Below are positions 34,575-42,453 of a DNA stretch of 64,000 nucleotides, piece after piece (positions within the stretch are counted from its first letter, which is position 1; each line of letters opens with the position of its first letter). A model generated the notes under the pieces. That model did no database searches. It saw only the letters and a list, made by a program, of their open reading frames with translations, and was not told where the DNA came from. Origin of the DNA: UBA4421 sp002470275 (GTDB lineage: Bacteria; Pseudomonadota; Gammaproteobacteria; Pseudomonadales; Azotimanducaceae); assembly GCA_913052345.1 (NCBI GenBank), contig CAJXDR010000001.1, positions 154,563 to 218,562 on the forward strand. The letters are read 5' to 3'. The position numbers and the translations under genes were made by a program.

Positions 34575-34641
34575 TCAGCTACTCTAGGTCGCGGCACCCC
34601 CATGCAGCCCTGACCAATCAGCGATAGATCGAGATCAATTC

Positions 34642-35976
34642 ATGGACCAACACATAGTTAATGCAAAAATAGTCAACGAGGGCACCATAATTGAGGGTGA
34701 TCTTGTTATTCGAGACCAACAAATTGCCGGTATCGGCGCGACGCCGCGCCCAGGTGCAGACGTTTTTGATGCCCAAGGCGCCTTCCTGTTGCCGGGGATG
34801 ATTGATGACCAAGTGCACTTTCGGGAACCTGGGATGGAGCATAAGGGGACCATCGCCACAGAATCTGCAGCCGCAGTGGCCGGCGGCATCACCAGCTATA
34901 TGGAAATGCCCAACTGCGACCCACTGACCATTAGCGAAGCGGCGCTCATCGACAAGCGCACCCGCGCATCAGGATGCTCTGCAGCAAACTATGGTTTTTA
35001 CCTCGGCGCAACCAACGATAATCTCGAAGCGATCAAAAGCGTTGATCATTCTCTGACCTGCGGGGTGAAGGTCTTTATGGGCGCGAGCACAGGCAATATG
35101 CTGGTGGACGACGCAACGACGCTGGAAGCGATTTTTGCAGCAACGCCACTGCTCGTAGCAACCCACTGTGAGGATACGCCCATGATCCAGGCGGCCGAGG
35201 CGGCCGCAGCCGCAAAGTGGGGAGAAGATATTCCCTTTTCCGAGCATCCGAACATCCGTTCCGAAGATGCGTGCTATGCCTCCAGCTCGCTAGCCGTTGG
35301 CCTAGCGAAAAAGCACGGCACGAAGCTACATGTCCTCCACCTGACCACCGCTAAGGAACTCGCGTTGTTTGAAACCGGCCCTCTGACCGATAAGCGCATT
35401 ACCGCAGAGGCCTGTGTTCACCATCTTTTTTTCAGTGCGGAGGACTACGCTGAGCGTGGCGCCTTCATCAAGTGCAATCCTGCCATCAAGACGACCGAAG
35501 ATAGGGCCGCTCTGATTCGTGCAGTCATTGAAGATCGCATCGACGTTATCGCAACAGATCATGCACCACATACGCTTGAGGAGAAGCAGCGCAAATACGC
35601 CAAGGCCCCTGCTGGCCTGCCGCTGGTGCAACATGCCCTTCTCAGCCTTATGGACCGGTTTACGGACGGCACCTTTAGCCTTGAGAAGATTGTGCACAAA
35701 ACGGCTCATGCACCGGCAACCCTGTATCAGGTAGCGGAGCGCGGCTTCATTCGAGAGGGTTATTTTGCGGACCTGACCCTCATCGCGCCAAATCACGAAG
35801 CAGAGACACCGGCTCAGGAGACCTCTGTTTTGAGCAAATGCGGGTGGAGCCCGTTCGCTGGCCATACGTTCAGCCACCGAGTAGAGGCAACCTGGGTCAA
35901 TGGCAGTTTGCGCTATCATCAGGGCGCCGTGCTGCCGGGACCTATGGGCGAGGCTTTGCGCTATTCCCGTCCCTAG
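34642..35976 (+). CDS. pyrC: Dihydroorotase
   Basis: Amidohydrolase (444 aa) that closes N-carbamoyl-aspartate to dihydroorotate in pyrimidine synthesis. Metal ligands are visible: His59 in DDQVHFREPG, the carbamylated Lys143 in VKVFMGAS, His175 in VATHCED, His233 in LHVLHLTT, and Asp306 in ATDHAPHT. The first His of the usual HxH pair is Gln57, a variant I recall in a dihydroorotase subfamily found in Bacteroidetes and some Gammaproteobacteria, so function may be kept. Relatives such as allantoinase or hydantoinase are less likely given REPG and DHAPHT. Divergent from glcD. Confidence 0.87.
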   Translation: MDQHIVNAKIVNEGTIIEGDLVIRDQQIAGIGATPRPGADVFDAQGAFLLPGMIDDQVHFREPGMEHKGTIATESAAAVAGGITSYMEMPNCDPLTISEAALIDKRTRASGCSAANYGFYLGATNDNLEAIKSVDHSLTCGVKVFMGASTGNMLVDDATTLEAIFAATPLLVATHCEDTPMIQAAEAAAAAKWGEDIPFSEHPNIRSEDACYASSSLAVGLAKKHGTKLHVLHLTTAKELALFETGPLTDKRITAEACVHHLFFSAEDYAERGAFIKCNPAIKTTEDRAALIRAVIEDRIDVIATDHAPHTLEEKQRKYAKAPAGLPLVQHALLSLMDRFTDGTFSLEKIVHKTAHAPATLYQVAERGFIREGYFADLTLIAPNHEAETPAQETSVLSKCGWSPFAGHTFSHRVEATWVNGSLRYHQGAVLPGPMGEALRYSRP

Positions 35977-36028
35977 GCTATACACGCAGCCATCGCGCAT
36001 CCTTCGCCAATCAAGTGGGGAGACTTGA

Positions 36029-37105
36029 ATGAAGAAGTTCCTAGTTATTACCGCCGTTATCACCGGACTGCTGCTGGTGGTGGGCTATGTGTTCAGAGCC
36101 CCGCTCACCATGATCGCCGCGGGTTGGGCCATGACGCCGAATCTGAGTTTTGCTGACGACACTCGCTCACCTGACCCTGATTACGCCATGCCCAATCGCT
36201 GGGCAGCGCTGCCTGATCGAGAGGACTTTGCAGATGTGATCCCAGATCATCTTGCCGCAGACACCCTAAAGGCCCAGCCGGTCGACGTATTCTTTATCCA
36301 CCCGACAACCTATACCCCCGGCGAGCACTGGAATCAGCCCCTGGACCACACGGAGGCGAACCAACGCGTGGATTACTGGGTCATGCGAGATCAGGCAAGC
36401 GCCTTCAACGGCTGCTGTAATGTTTACGCGCCTCGATATCGTCAAGCGAACCTCGCCGCTTTCTTTGATGCCAGTATGGAAAACAACGGGCAACAAGCGC
36501 TGGACCTGGCCTATCAGGATGTAGCGAGCGCATTCCGCTATTTCATCGAAAATTTTAATGACGGCAGACCCTTCATCATCGCCGGTCACAGTCAGGGCTC
36601 CTTTCACGGCAACAGACTTCTACGAGAGCAGATAATCGGGACAGCGCTTGGTGACAGGATGATTGCCGCCTATACGGTGGGTTTTCCCATAGAGGCCGAT
36701 GCTCGCGTTGACGTCTGCAAGACGCCAACGCAAACCAACTGTCAGATATCCTGGAACGCCAATGAGGAAGATGCTGCCTTCAGCCACGGCCAACCCACGA
36801 GCGTCTGCGTTAATCCGCTAACCTGGGACAGTGCGGAGCCCTCGGCGACCGAGGCCGCCAACCTCGGTGCCATCACATTCGCGGCTGGGACTTCAGTGGA
36901 GGTGGCCGCGGTTGGCGCAAGCTGTGAGAACGGCCAATTGATCCTGCGCGGCCTGCAGTCGGAAAGTTTCTCCTACTTCCCCTTCGGCCCAGGGAACTTT
37001 CATATCTATGACTACGCCTTGTTCTATATGAATATTCGCCAGAACCTAGGTGAGCGCGTTTCTGCCTATCTAGCCCAGGCCGGGGAGGCTACCCTAACGA
37101 AGTGA
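36029..37105 (+). CDS. DUF3089 family alpha/beta-hydrolase-like membrane protein
   Basis: Protein of 358 aa with an N-terminal membrane helix or uncleaved signal (about 4-22) and a hydrolase-like domain. The nucleophile elbow is IIAGHSQGSF (Ser188), and the DUF3089 landmarks VDVFFIHPTTY, APRYRQ and VGFPI are present. Four cysteines, including an adjacent pair (GCC, 129-130), suggest disulfides in an exported domain. Biochemical role is unknown; a lipase or esterase activity is plausible. It overlaps the convergent acyl-CoA ligase gene by 12 bases at the 3' end and follows pyrC by 52 bases. Confidence 0.85.
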   Translation: MKKFLVITAVITGLLLVVGYVFRAPLTMIAAGWAMTPNLSFADDTRSPDPDYAMPNRWAALPDREDFADVIPDHLAADTLKAQPVDVFFIHPTTYTPGEHWNQPLDHTEANQRVDYWVMRDQASAFNGCCNVYAPRYRQANLAAFFDASMENNGQQALDLAYQDVASAFRYFIENFNDGRPFIIAGHSQGSFHGNRLLREQIIGTALGDRMIAAYTVGFPIEADARVDVCKTPTQTNCQISWNANEEDAAFSHGQPTSVCVNPLTWDSAEPSATEAANLGAITFAAGTSVEVAAVGASCENGQLILRGLQSESFSYFPFGPGNFHIYDYALFYMNIRQNLGERVSAYLAQAGEATLTK

Positions 37106-38734
37106 GGGGAGTTGATAACCCTGAGCGGCTAAGTCTGCGCGAACTATTTTTTTGTCCATCTTACCCGTGGACGTTAGCGGGATGCTGTCCACATAGAGAA
37201 CGTCATCCGGAAGCTGCCACTTGGCGAACGCCGTTTCGCAGTGGTCAAGAATCTGCTCTGTGCTGACCTCTGCTCCCGCGCCGAGGACCACTAGCGCGAT
37301 AGGCCGTTCGTCCCACTTCGGATGCGGCTGGGCCACCACGCAGGCTTGGGCTACTCCCGCAAGACCGACGATGTGATTTTCTAAGTCGACAGAAGATATC
37401 CACTCGCCACCGCTCTTAACCAAGTCCTTGGAACGGTCGGCAATAATCAGATATTCCTCAGGATCGATTTTCCCCACGTCACCCGTAATCAACCAACCCT
37501 CATGAAACTTGTCTGGCTGGGGATTGTTGAAGTACTCAGAGCAAATCCAGGGGCCGCGAATTAAGATTTCCCCTACCGTTTCTCCGTCGTGAGGCAGGCG
37601 ATTAAAGTTTTCGTCAAAAATATCGACCTCTAAACCGGGCATCAACTGCCCTGCCTTTGCCACGTTTTCAAACTGTTCATCTTCACTGATATCTAGCTGG
37701 GATCGTTTCATCACCCGGCGCGACAGCGTGGCCAGGGGCGATGTCTCGGTCATTCCCCAGCCATGGATCATCTCGACACCCAGCGTGTCCCAGAACCACC
37801 GAATCAGTGAGGGCGGTGGCGCGCTGCCCCCACAGGTTAGGCGAGATAAGGAGGAAAAATCATAGGCGTCGGGGTTAGCTTCATAGAGTGACTTGACCCC
37901 CTGCCAAATCGTTGGCACACCGGCGGAAAGGGTCACCCCCTCGGCTACCATTAATTCCATCAGGCGGGCCGGGTCCATAAATCGATGGGGCATAACCTGC
38001 TTGCACCCGAGCATCAATGCTGCCCAGGGCACACCCCACCCCATGGCATGGAACATGGGCACGACGCCACAGACGGTGTCGGCTCCGGATAAGCCCATGG
38101 CGTCAGTCATCCCTTGAGCCATGGTGTGCAGGTATTGTGAGCGATGCTCGTACTCAACGCCCTTGGGATTACCGGTCGTGCCGCTGGTATAGCAAAGGCC
38201 CAGGGGGGAGTTCTCATCGATCTGAGGCCACTCGTATGTGGTGGGTTGACCGGCAATGAACGTCTCGTAATCCACCGCATTGGGCAGCTTCGTAGACCAC
38301 CCCTCGAAGCCTTCTTCAGTGGCAACAATCACTTGGCGCACCTGGGGTATCTTGCCCTGCATTTTTTCCAGCAATGGCAGGATATCCGCATCAACGATAA
38401 TGAGCTGATCCTCAGCATGATTGATGATGTATTCGAGATCGCGCTCGGATAGACGAATATTCAGGGTATGCAGCACGGCGCCCATGCCCGCGCAAGCGTG
38501 GTAGGCCTCAAGATGACGGGAACCATTCCACATAAAGGTGCCGACCCGGTCACCAATGCCGATACCGGCTCCTGCTAACGCGTGTGCTAACTGATGGGCA
38601 CGATCTCTTGTTTCTTTATAGCTTTGTCGTCGCACGCCACTTTCGGTGAGGGTAACCACTTCCTCATTGGGCGCAACCCGCGCACCACGATCAATAATAT
38701 TCGACATCAATAAGGGGGTACGCTGCATGGCCAT
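37094..38734 (-). CDS. Medium/long-chain acyl-CoA ligase (AMP-binding, DmdB-like)
   Basis: AMP-forming CoA ligase of 546 aa. ATP loop LCYTSGTTGNPKGVEYEHRS, the adenine motif HGWGMTETSPL, the hinge region GEWISSVDLENHIV, and the catalytic Lys region LTSTGKMDKK are all intact. Overall pattern resembles the fatty-acid/methylmercaptopropionate ligase group (FadK/DmdB-like), which fits marine DMSP or short/medium-chain acid use, but substrate is not determinable. A CoA-transferase gene lies upstream on the same strand, with a strong hairpin between them. Confidence 0.92.
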   Translation of the reverse strand: MAMQRTPLLMSNIIDRGARVAPNEEVVTLTESGVRRQSYKETRDRAHQLAHALAGAGIGIGDRVGTFMWNGSRHLEAYHACAGMGAVLHTLNIRLSERDLEYIINHAEDQLIIVDADILPLLEKMQGKIPQVRQVIVATEEGFEGWSTKLPNAVDYETFIAGQPTTYEWPQIDENSPLGLCYTSGTTGNPKGVEYEHRSQYLHTMAQGMTDAMGLSGADTVCGVVPMFHAMGWGVPWAALMLGCKQVMPHRFMDPARLMELMVAEGVTLSAGVPTIWQGVKSLYEANPDAYDFSSLSRLTCGGSAPPPSLIRWFWDTLGVEMIHGWGMTETSPLATLSRRVMKRSQLDISEDEQFENVAKAGQLMPGLEVDIFDENFNRLPHDGETVGEILIRGPWICSEYFNNPQPDKFHEGWLITGDVGKIDPEEYLIIADRSKDLVKSGGEWISSVDLENHIVGLAGVAQACVVAQPHPKWDERPIALVVLGAGAEVSTEQILDHCETAFAKWQLPDDVLYVDSIPLTSTGKMDKKIVRADLAAQGYQLPSLR

Positions 38735-38806
38735 TGTGCTTTCCTCCAGTGTTCAGGCGTTGCTCCAGTCGCCGAGTCTAACACCGCATTTCATTACCCT
38801 GTATAG

Positions 38807-38837
38807 GCCCTGGCCCAAAGCCCTAGACGGCCAGGGC
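38807..38837 (-). repeat. 9-bp inverted repeat between CoA-transferase and acyl-CoA ligase genes
   Basis: Perfect inverted repeat GCCCTGGCC / GGCCAGGGC with a 13-base loop, starting about 25 bases after the CaiB-family stop codon on the minus strand. No U-tract follows, so it is not a canonical intrinsic terminator; it could act as a processing or RNA-stability hairpin that separates expression of the two genes. Confidence 0.55.
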
Positions 38838-38861
38838 GTGAGTAAAGAACTGACGTGCGCC

Positions 38862-40061
38862 TTAAGTTCCGCCCAAGACGCCCTGTTGTTGCAAAGCTTC
38901 AATTTCATCTGCGGGATAGCCGAGCTCAAGCAGGATTTCTGAATTGTGTTCCCCTAAGGTTGGTGCGTGGCGGTGCATCGCGGAGGGCGTCTTGTCGAAT
39001 TGGGCAGCCGGCCTGGGCTGGCGTATCCGCCCAGCCACCGGGTGATCGTATTCGTGTATCAAATCGTTGGCCTTAATCTGGTCGTGTTCGATGACCTCTT
39101 CTCTGGACAACACAGGCGCACAGGGCACCCCCTCAGCATCGAGCAGCTCGAGCCAGTGGGCGCAGGAATCGGTGGCCAGAACCTGAGCGGTTAAATTCAG
39201 GCGTTCTGTAGCGTTGACCGCACGGTCGTTCACGGTCTTGAAGCGCTCGTCCTCAAGCCACTCGAGATGGCCCAGGGCTTTACACATGCCCTGCCACTCC
39301 TTGTTGCTCATGGCACCCGCCGTGATGTAACCGTCGGTTGTCTGAAAGATCAGGTCAGGGGAGAGCTGTGCACGAGCAGCCTTGACCTCTCGACCTACCA
39401 GCGTGAAACCGGCCATACCCTCGGGCCAGAGGTAGGCCACCATCGTGTCGAGCATGGCCAGACGAATATGCTGGCCTTCGCCGCTTCGCTCCCTGGCGAA
39501 CAATGCCGCAGTGATAGCCTGAGCTGCAGTCAGCGCCGTGGTCTTGTCCGGGATAATGGTTCTGATCATCTTCGGACGCCCTGTCTCACCCTCTGCCTGA
39601 ATCGACGCTAACCCTGAGAGCGCCTGAATGACTGGGTCATAGACCCTCTGATGAGCATAGGGCCCCTGTTCGCCAAAACCGCTAATCGAGACGTAAATAA
39701 TATCCTGCCGAAGCGCTCTGACCGCTTGCTCACCGAAGCCCATTCGCGCCAGCGTGCCTGGGCGAAAATTTTGCACCAGGACGTCGGCGGTCTTGATCAA
39801 TTTGCTCAGAATTTCGGTCCCCTCGTCGGTTTTCAAATCTACCGATAGAGCCCTTTTTGAGCGATTAGAAGAAATAAAGGTCGACGTAATGCCCGAACGA
39901 TTGGGTCCCGCACCGCGAACTAAGTCCCCGGAGAGTGCCTCGACCTTTATGACGTCGGCACCCTGATCCGCCAACATCATGGTGGCCACGGGCCCTGATA
40001 TCATGGAGGTGAGATCAATAATGCGTATCCCTGTTAAAGGTCCCCGTACTTCCTCCTGCAT
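38862..40061 (-). CDS. CaiB/BaiF family III CoA-transferase (or acyl-CoA racemase)
   Basis: Class III CoA-transferase fold, 399 aa, which moves CoA between organic acids or epimerises 2-methylacyl-CoA. Landmarks: LTGIRIIDLTSMISGPVATMML with the ADQGADVIKVE motif, VLVQNFRPG, the YDPVIQALSGL segment, and the GEGQHIRLAMLD segment, in which Asp205 is my candidate for the Asp that becomes acylated. A strong Shine-Dalgarno (AGGAGAAG) precedes the ATG. The upstream gap to the PspC gene is about 240 bases. Confidence 0.9.
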   Translation of the reverse strand: MQEEVRGPLTGIRIIDLTSMISGPVATMMLADQGADVIKVEALSGDLVRGAGPNRSGITSTFISSNRSKRALSVDLKTDEGTEILSKLIKTADVLVQNFRPGTLARMGFGEQAVRALRQDIIYVSISGFGEQGPYAHQRVYDPVIQALSGLASIQAEGETGRPKMIRTIIPDKTTALTAAQAITAALFARERSGEGQHIRLAMLDTMVAYLWPEGMAGFTLVGREVKAARAQLSPDLIFQTTDGYITAGAMSNKEWQGMCKALGHLEWLEDERFKTVNDRAVNATERLNLTAQVLATDSCAHWLELLDAEGVPCAPVLSREEVIEHDQIKANDLIHEYDHPVAGRIRQPRPAAQFDKTPSAMHRHAPTLGEHNSEILLELGYPADEIEALQQQGVLGGT

Positions 40062-40299
40062 TGCTTCTCCTAAATCTTCTTATGCGGTGAAATTCGACCA
40101 TCCGGTTGCGATCTGTACGCCAAATCGGCTTTCATCTTGTCCCAATAGCGATTAGAGGTCCATCTGCCCAGGTGCGAATAGCCGTCGTTCGCGGATGGCA
40201 TACCAATCGTTTGAATTTTAGGGCCGCTTGTCGGTTAACGCCTGGATTGCTGAGGACTCGCCCTTAGGTCATGTCTAAGCAGTTTTTTTGGATTCACAC

Positions 40300-40548
40300 A
40301 TGAGCGACTCAACCAGCAACTGGCGAGCAAAGGCCGGTCTCGACAAAGTATTCCTCAACCGCGAGCATGCCTGCCTATTCGGCGTCTGCAGCGGGGTGGC
40401 CGACTATTTCGAGATGGAGCGAGGCATTGTGCGCACCTGCACCGTCATTGGAGCCATCTTCTTCTCTAACCTAACTATCGCGGCCTATCTCATCGCCTGG
40501 GTACTCCTGGAGGAGAAGCCCAAAAACAGCGAGAAAGATGTGAACTGA
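40300..40548 (+). CDS. PspC-domain small membrane protein
   Basis: Protein of 82 aa carrying a PspC domain: NREHACLFGVCSGVADYFEME, then one hydrophobic helix (about 48-68, ending AAYLIAWVLLEEK). Such proteins sense or respond to envelope stress with PspA-type partners; no other psp genes are in the window. I use the ATG at 40300 rather than the in-frame TTG 12 bases earlier. The 3' end is 7 bases from the convergent DUF3108 gene. Confidence 0.8.
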   Translation: MSDSTSNWRAKAGLDKVFLNREHACLFGVCSGVADYFEMERGIVRTCTVIGAIFFSNLTIAAYLIAWVLLEEKPKNSEKDVN

Positions 40549-40555
40549 AGGGCGT

Positions 40556-41317
40556 CTAGCAGCAATTGGTGTCCAGCAGGCGCACGCTAAGCCGGAGGCC
40601 GTTGAGCTTGGTACTGATCTTAATGGGCATATAGCCAAGCTCTTCTGATAGCCAATATCTCACTGGGGTATGGATACTGCCCTCTTCAAATTCAACGGGG
40701 ACAGCTCGCACTGGCAGGCCACTCAACGTACGTTGACCGACCTTAAAGGGCCTGGCCTTTCCCTCGGGGGTAAACCGGTAGCGCCCTACCGTATCGTCTA
40801 CATAGCTCAAAAAAATCTCCCGGTCGCCCCGGGCCAGATAACAGCCCAACACAGAAAACTGGCTTAACTTATCCACATAGACCGCATCGTCCCAGGGAAA
40901 GCTCAACGCCAGGTCAGTAGCAGTTTTCTGACCTGGCCGCTGGGTGGCGCCTTCGTAATGAATTTCGTCGCCTTCAACATCAAAGACCACGCGGTCATTA
41001 AAGCGCCAACCCGGGCTCCTTCCATGATTGTGATAGCCCTCAGGAGTGTAGTCACAGTCCTCTAGCCTAAAGAGAGAAACATGGTGATTCTGGGCAAAGG
41101 CGTGGGTCAGATCGCTGCTTAGGCGATAAGACGTTCCCGCAGACGCTGACTGCATCTCTGCGCGAATGCCCACAGGCACCCCGAAGACGTATACCCCGTA
41201 GGTGAATTGATAGGTTTCAGCATTCTCAAAACGCTCATCCCCTTGAGACGCCCAAGGCTCCGCACGGGTCAACATACAAGCGCCCACTAAAAAAAGCAGG
41301 CAGCTAAGGGGTCTCAT
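40556..41317 (-). CDS. DUF3108 family exported protein
   Basis: From the chosen start (253 aa) it has a signal peptide (RPLSCLLFLVGACMLTRAEP) and a mature beta-rich domain with the DUF3108 features YGVYVFGVPVG, DRVVFDVEGDEIHYEG and LGYMPIKIST. DUF3108 proteins are periplasmic and of unknown function. The frame stays open 54 bases upstream, but the ATG at 41317 leads straight into the signal peptide and overlaps the ykvA-like gene by 14 bases. It is the last gene of the glutamine-synthetase-like/amidotransferase/YkvA chain, which suggests co-expression, not a proven functional link. Confidence 0.85.
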   Translation of the reverse strand: MRPLSCLLFLVGACMLTRAEPWASQGDERFENAETYQFTYGVYVFGVPVGIRAEMQSASAGTSYRLSSDLTHAFAQNHHVSLFRLEDCDYTPEGYHNHGRSPGWRFNDRVVFDVEGDEIHYEGATQRPGQKTATDLALSFPWDDAVYVDKLSQFSVLGCYLARGDREIFLSYVDDTVGRYRFTPEGKARPFKVGQRTLSGLPVRAVPVEFEEGSIHTPVRYWLSEELGYMPIKISTKLNGLRLSVRLLDTNCC

Positions 41318-41726
41318 CGCCGTCCGTTTTAGGCGAATCAGTCCGCTGGGCTCGCCACTGCTTGAAGGCATCTAGCTCATCGCTTATCTGAGAGAGCACG
41401 TAACTTATGATCGCCGCATCGTCTACCAGGCCCCAGCCCAGCAAAAAGTCCGGCACAACATCCAGGGGCACCAAGAAGTAAATAACCGCTGCCGCCACGG
41501 TAATCATGGTTTCCTTAGATACGTCTCGATACTCACCGCTGGCATAGACCTGCAGTAGCTCGATCAGCAGTTGAAGCTGCTCCCTCACTTCCCCAATTTT
41601 GGTACTCGTGGTTTGCTTTAGTTTTTCAGCGGCTGCAGATAAAACGCGCTTGAGTTCCCCGGGAGAACCCAGCAGTCGAGCACCTCGGCCGCGATAGCGC
41701 TTCAGTCCGCGCGGTGGCTTATCCAT
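41304..41726 (-). CDS. YkvA family (DUF1232) membrane protein
   Basis: Small protein of 140 aa with the DUF1232 core VAAAVIYFLVPLDVVPDFLLGWGLVDD, a hydrophobic hairpin. N-terminal third is basic and probably cytoplasmic. Function is unknown for the family. It overlaps the amidotransferase gene by 8 bases upstream and the DUF3108 gene by 14 bases downstream. Confidence 0.85.
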   Translation of the reverse strand: MDKPPRGLKRYRGRGARLLGSPGELKRVLSAAAEKLKQTTSTKIGEVREQLQLLIELLQVYASGEYRDVSKETMITVAAAVIYFLVPLDVVPDFLLGWGLVDDAAIISYVLSQISDELDAFKQWRAQRTDSPKTDGDETP

Positions 41727-42453
41727 CGACCGCCACTCCCTGGCTCAGATCGAGACTCAGAAAGTTCAGCATCCAGCGGCTAAGCAGGCGTTCATCGGTG
41801 TCTACGGCCAAACTCTGGATGCCGCGCTCGTACACCTGTTCCCCAAGCATCTCTCTCCTCAGCGTCATCAGCTCACGGGCATAAGCCTTATTGAATTCCG
41901 GATGACCCTGAACGGTCATCACCTTATCGCCCACGGTGAATCCGCCGAGGGGGCAAAGGTCACTGGTCGCGAAGAGTTCGGCGTGGGGCGGCAAGCGCTG
42001 AACCTGATCCTTGTGGCTGGACAAGAGCCGAAAAGCGTGGGGCGCCGGCTGCATCCAGGCAGGCTGGCTGATGACGCGAGAGCGGTGCACACCCACCGCC
42101 CATCCGTCTGCGGCGGGGGCCACTTCCCCACCAAAAAAATGCGCCATCAGCTGATGCCCAAAGCAAACTCCAAGAATCTTGCGCTCACGCGCCAGGGCAT
42201 CTCTCACGAAGCCTGCCAGGTTCGTGATCCATGGGAGGTCGTCGTAAACGCTGTGGCGGCTGCCCGTTATCAAATAGGCATCACATGAATCGTCATGGGG
42301 CAAACTTCGCTGCACATCAAAGGTGCTCAGCATGATGTCAGCACCCATCTCCTTAAATAGCCGGGCGAACATGGCTGGATAATCACCATGCTCGGCCTGC
42401 AGGGGTGCTAGGACCGAATCGGTTTGCAGAATGCCCAAATGTAGCGTCATCAA
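41719..42453 (-). CDS. Class I glutamine amidotransferase-like hydrolase
   Basis: GATase1-fold protein of 244 aa. The nucleophile is Cys97 in LGVCFGHQLMAH and the rest of the triad is in VQGHPEF (His184, Glu186). No synthetase domain is fused. The gene overlaps a glutamine-synthetase-like gene by 4 bases (ATGA). That pairing resembles gamma-glutamylation followed by hydrolysis, as in PuuA/PuuD-type polyamine use, but this protein is closer in pattern to GMP-synthase-like amidotransferases than to PuuD. Likely substrate is a gamma-glutamyl amide made by the neighbour. Confidence 0.87.
   Translation of the reverse strand: MMTLHLGILQTDSVLAPLQAEHGDYPAMFARLFKEMGADIMLSTFDVQRSLPHDDSCDAYLITGSRHSVYDDLPWITNLAGFVRDALARERKILGVCFGHQLMAHFFGGEVAPAADGWAVGVHRSRVISQPAWMQPAPHAFRLLSSHKDQVQRLPPHAELFATSDLCPLGGFTVGDKVMTVQGHPEFNKAYARELMTLRREMLGEQVYERGIQSLAVDTDERLLSRWMLNFLSLDLSQGVAVDG

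Noticed and set aside
40255..40290. Intrinsic terminator or attenuator before the PspC gene
   Set aside because: A CTTAG/CTAAG stem of only 5 bp with a 7-base loop precedes a run of T; too weak to call.
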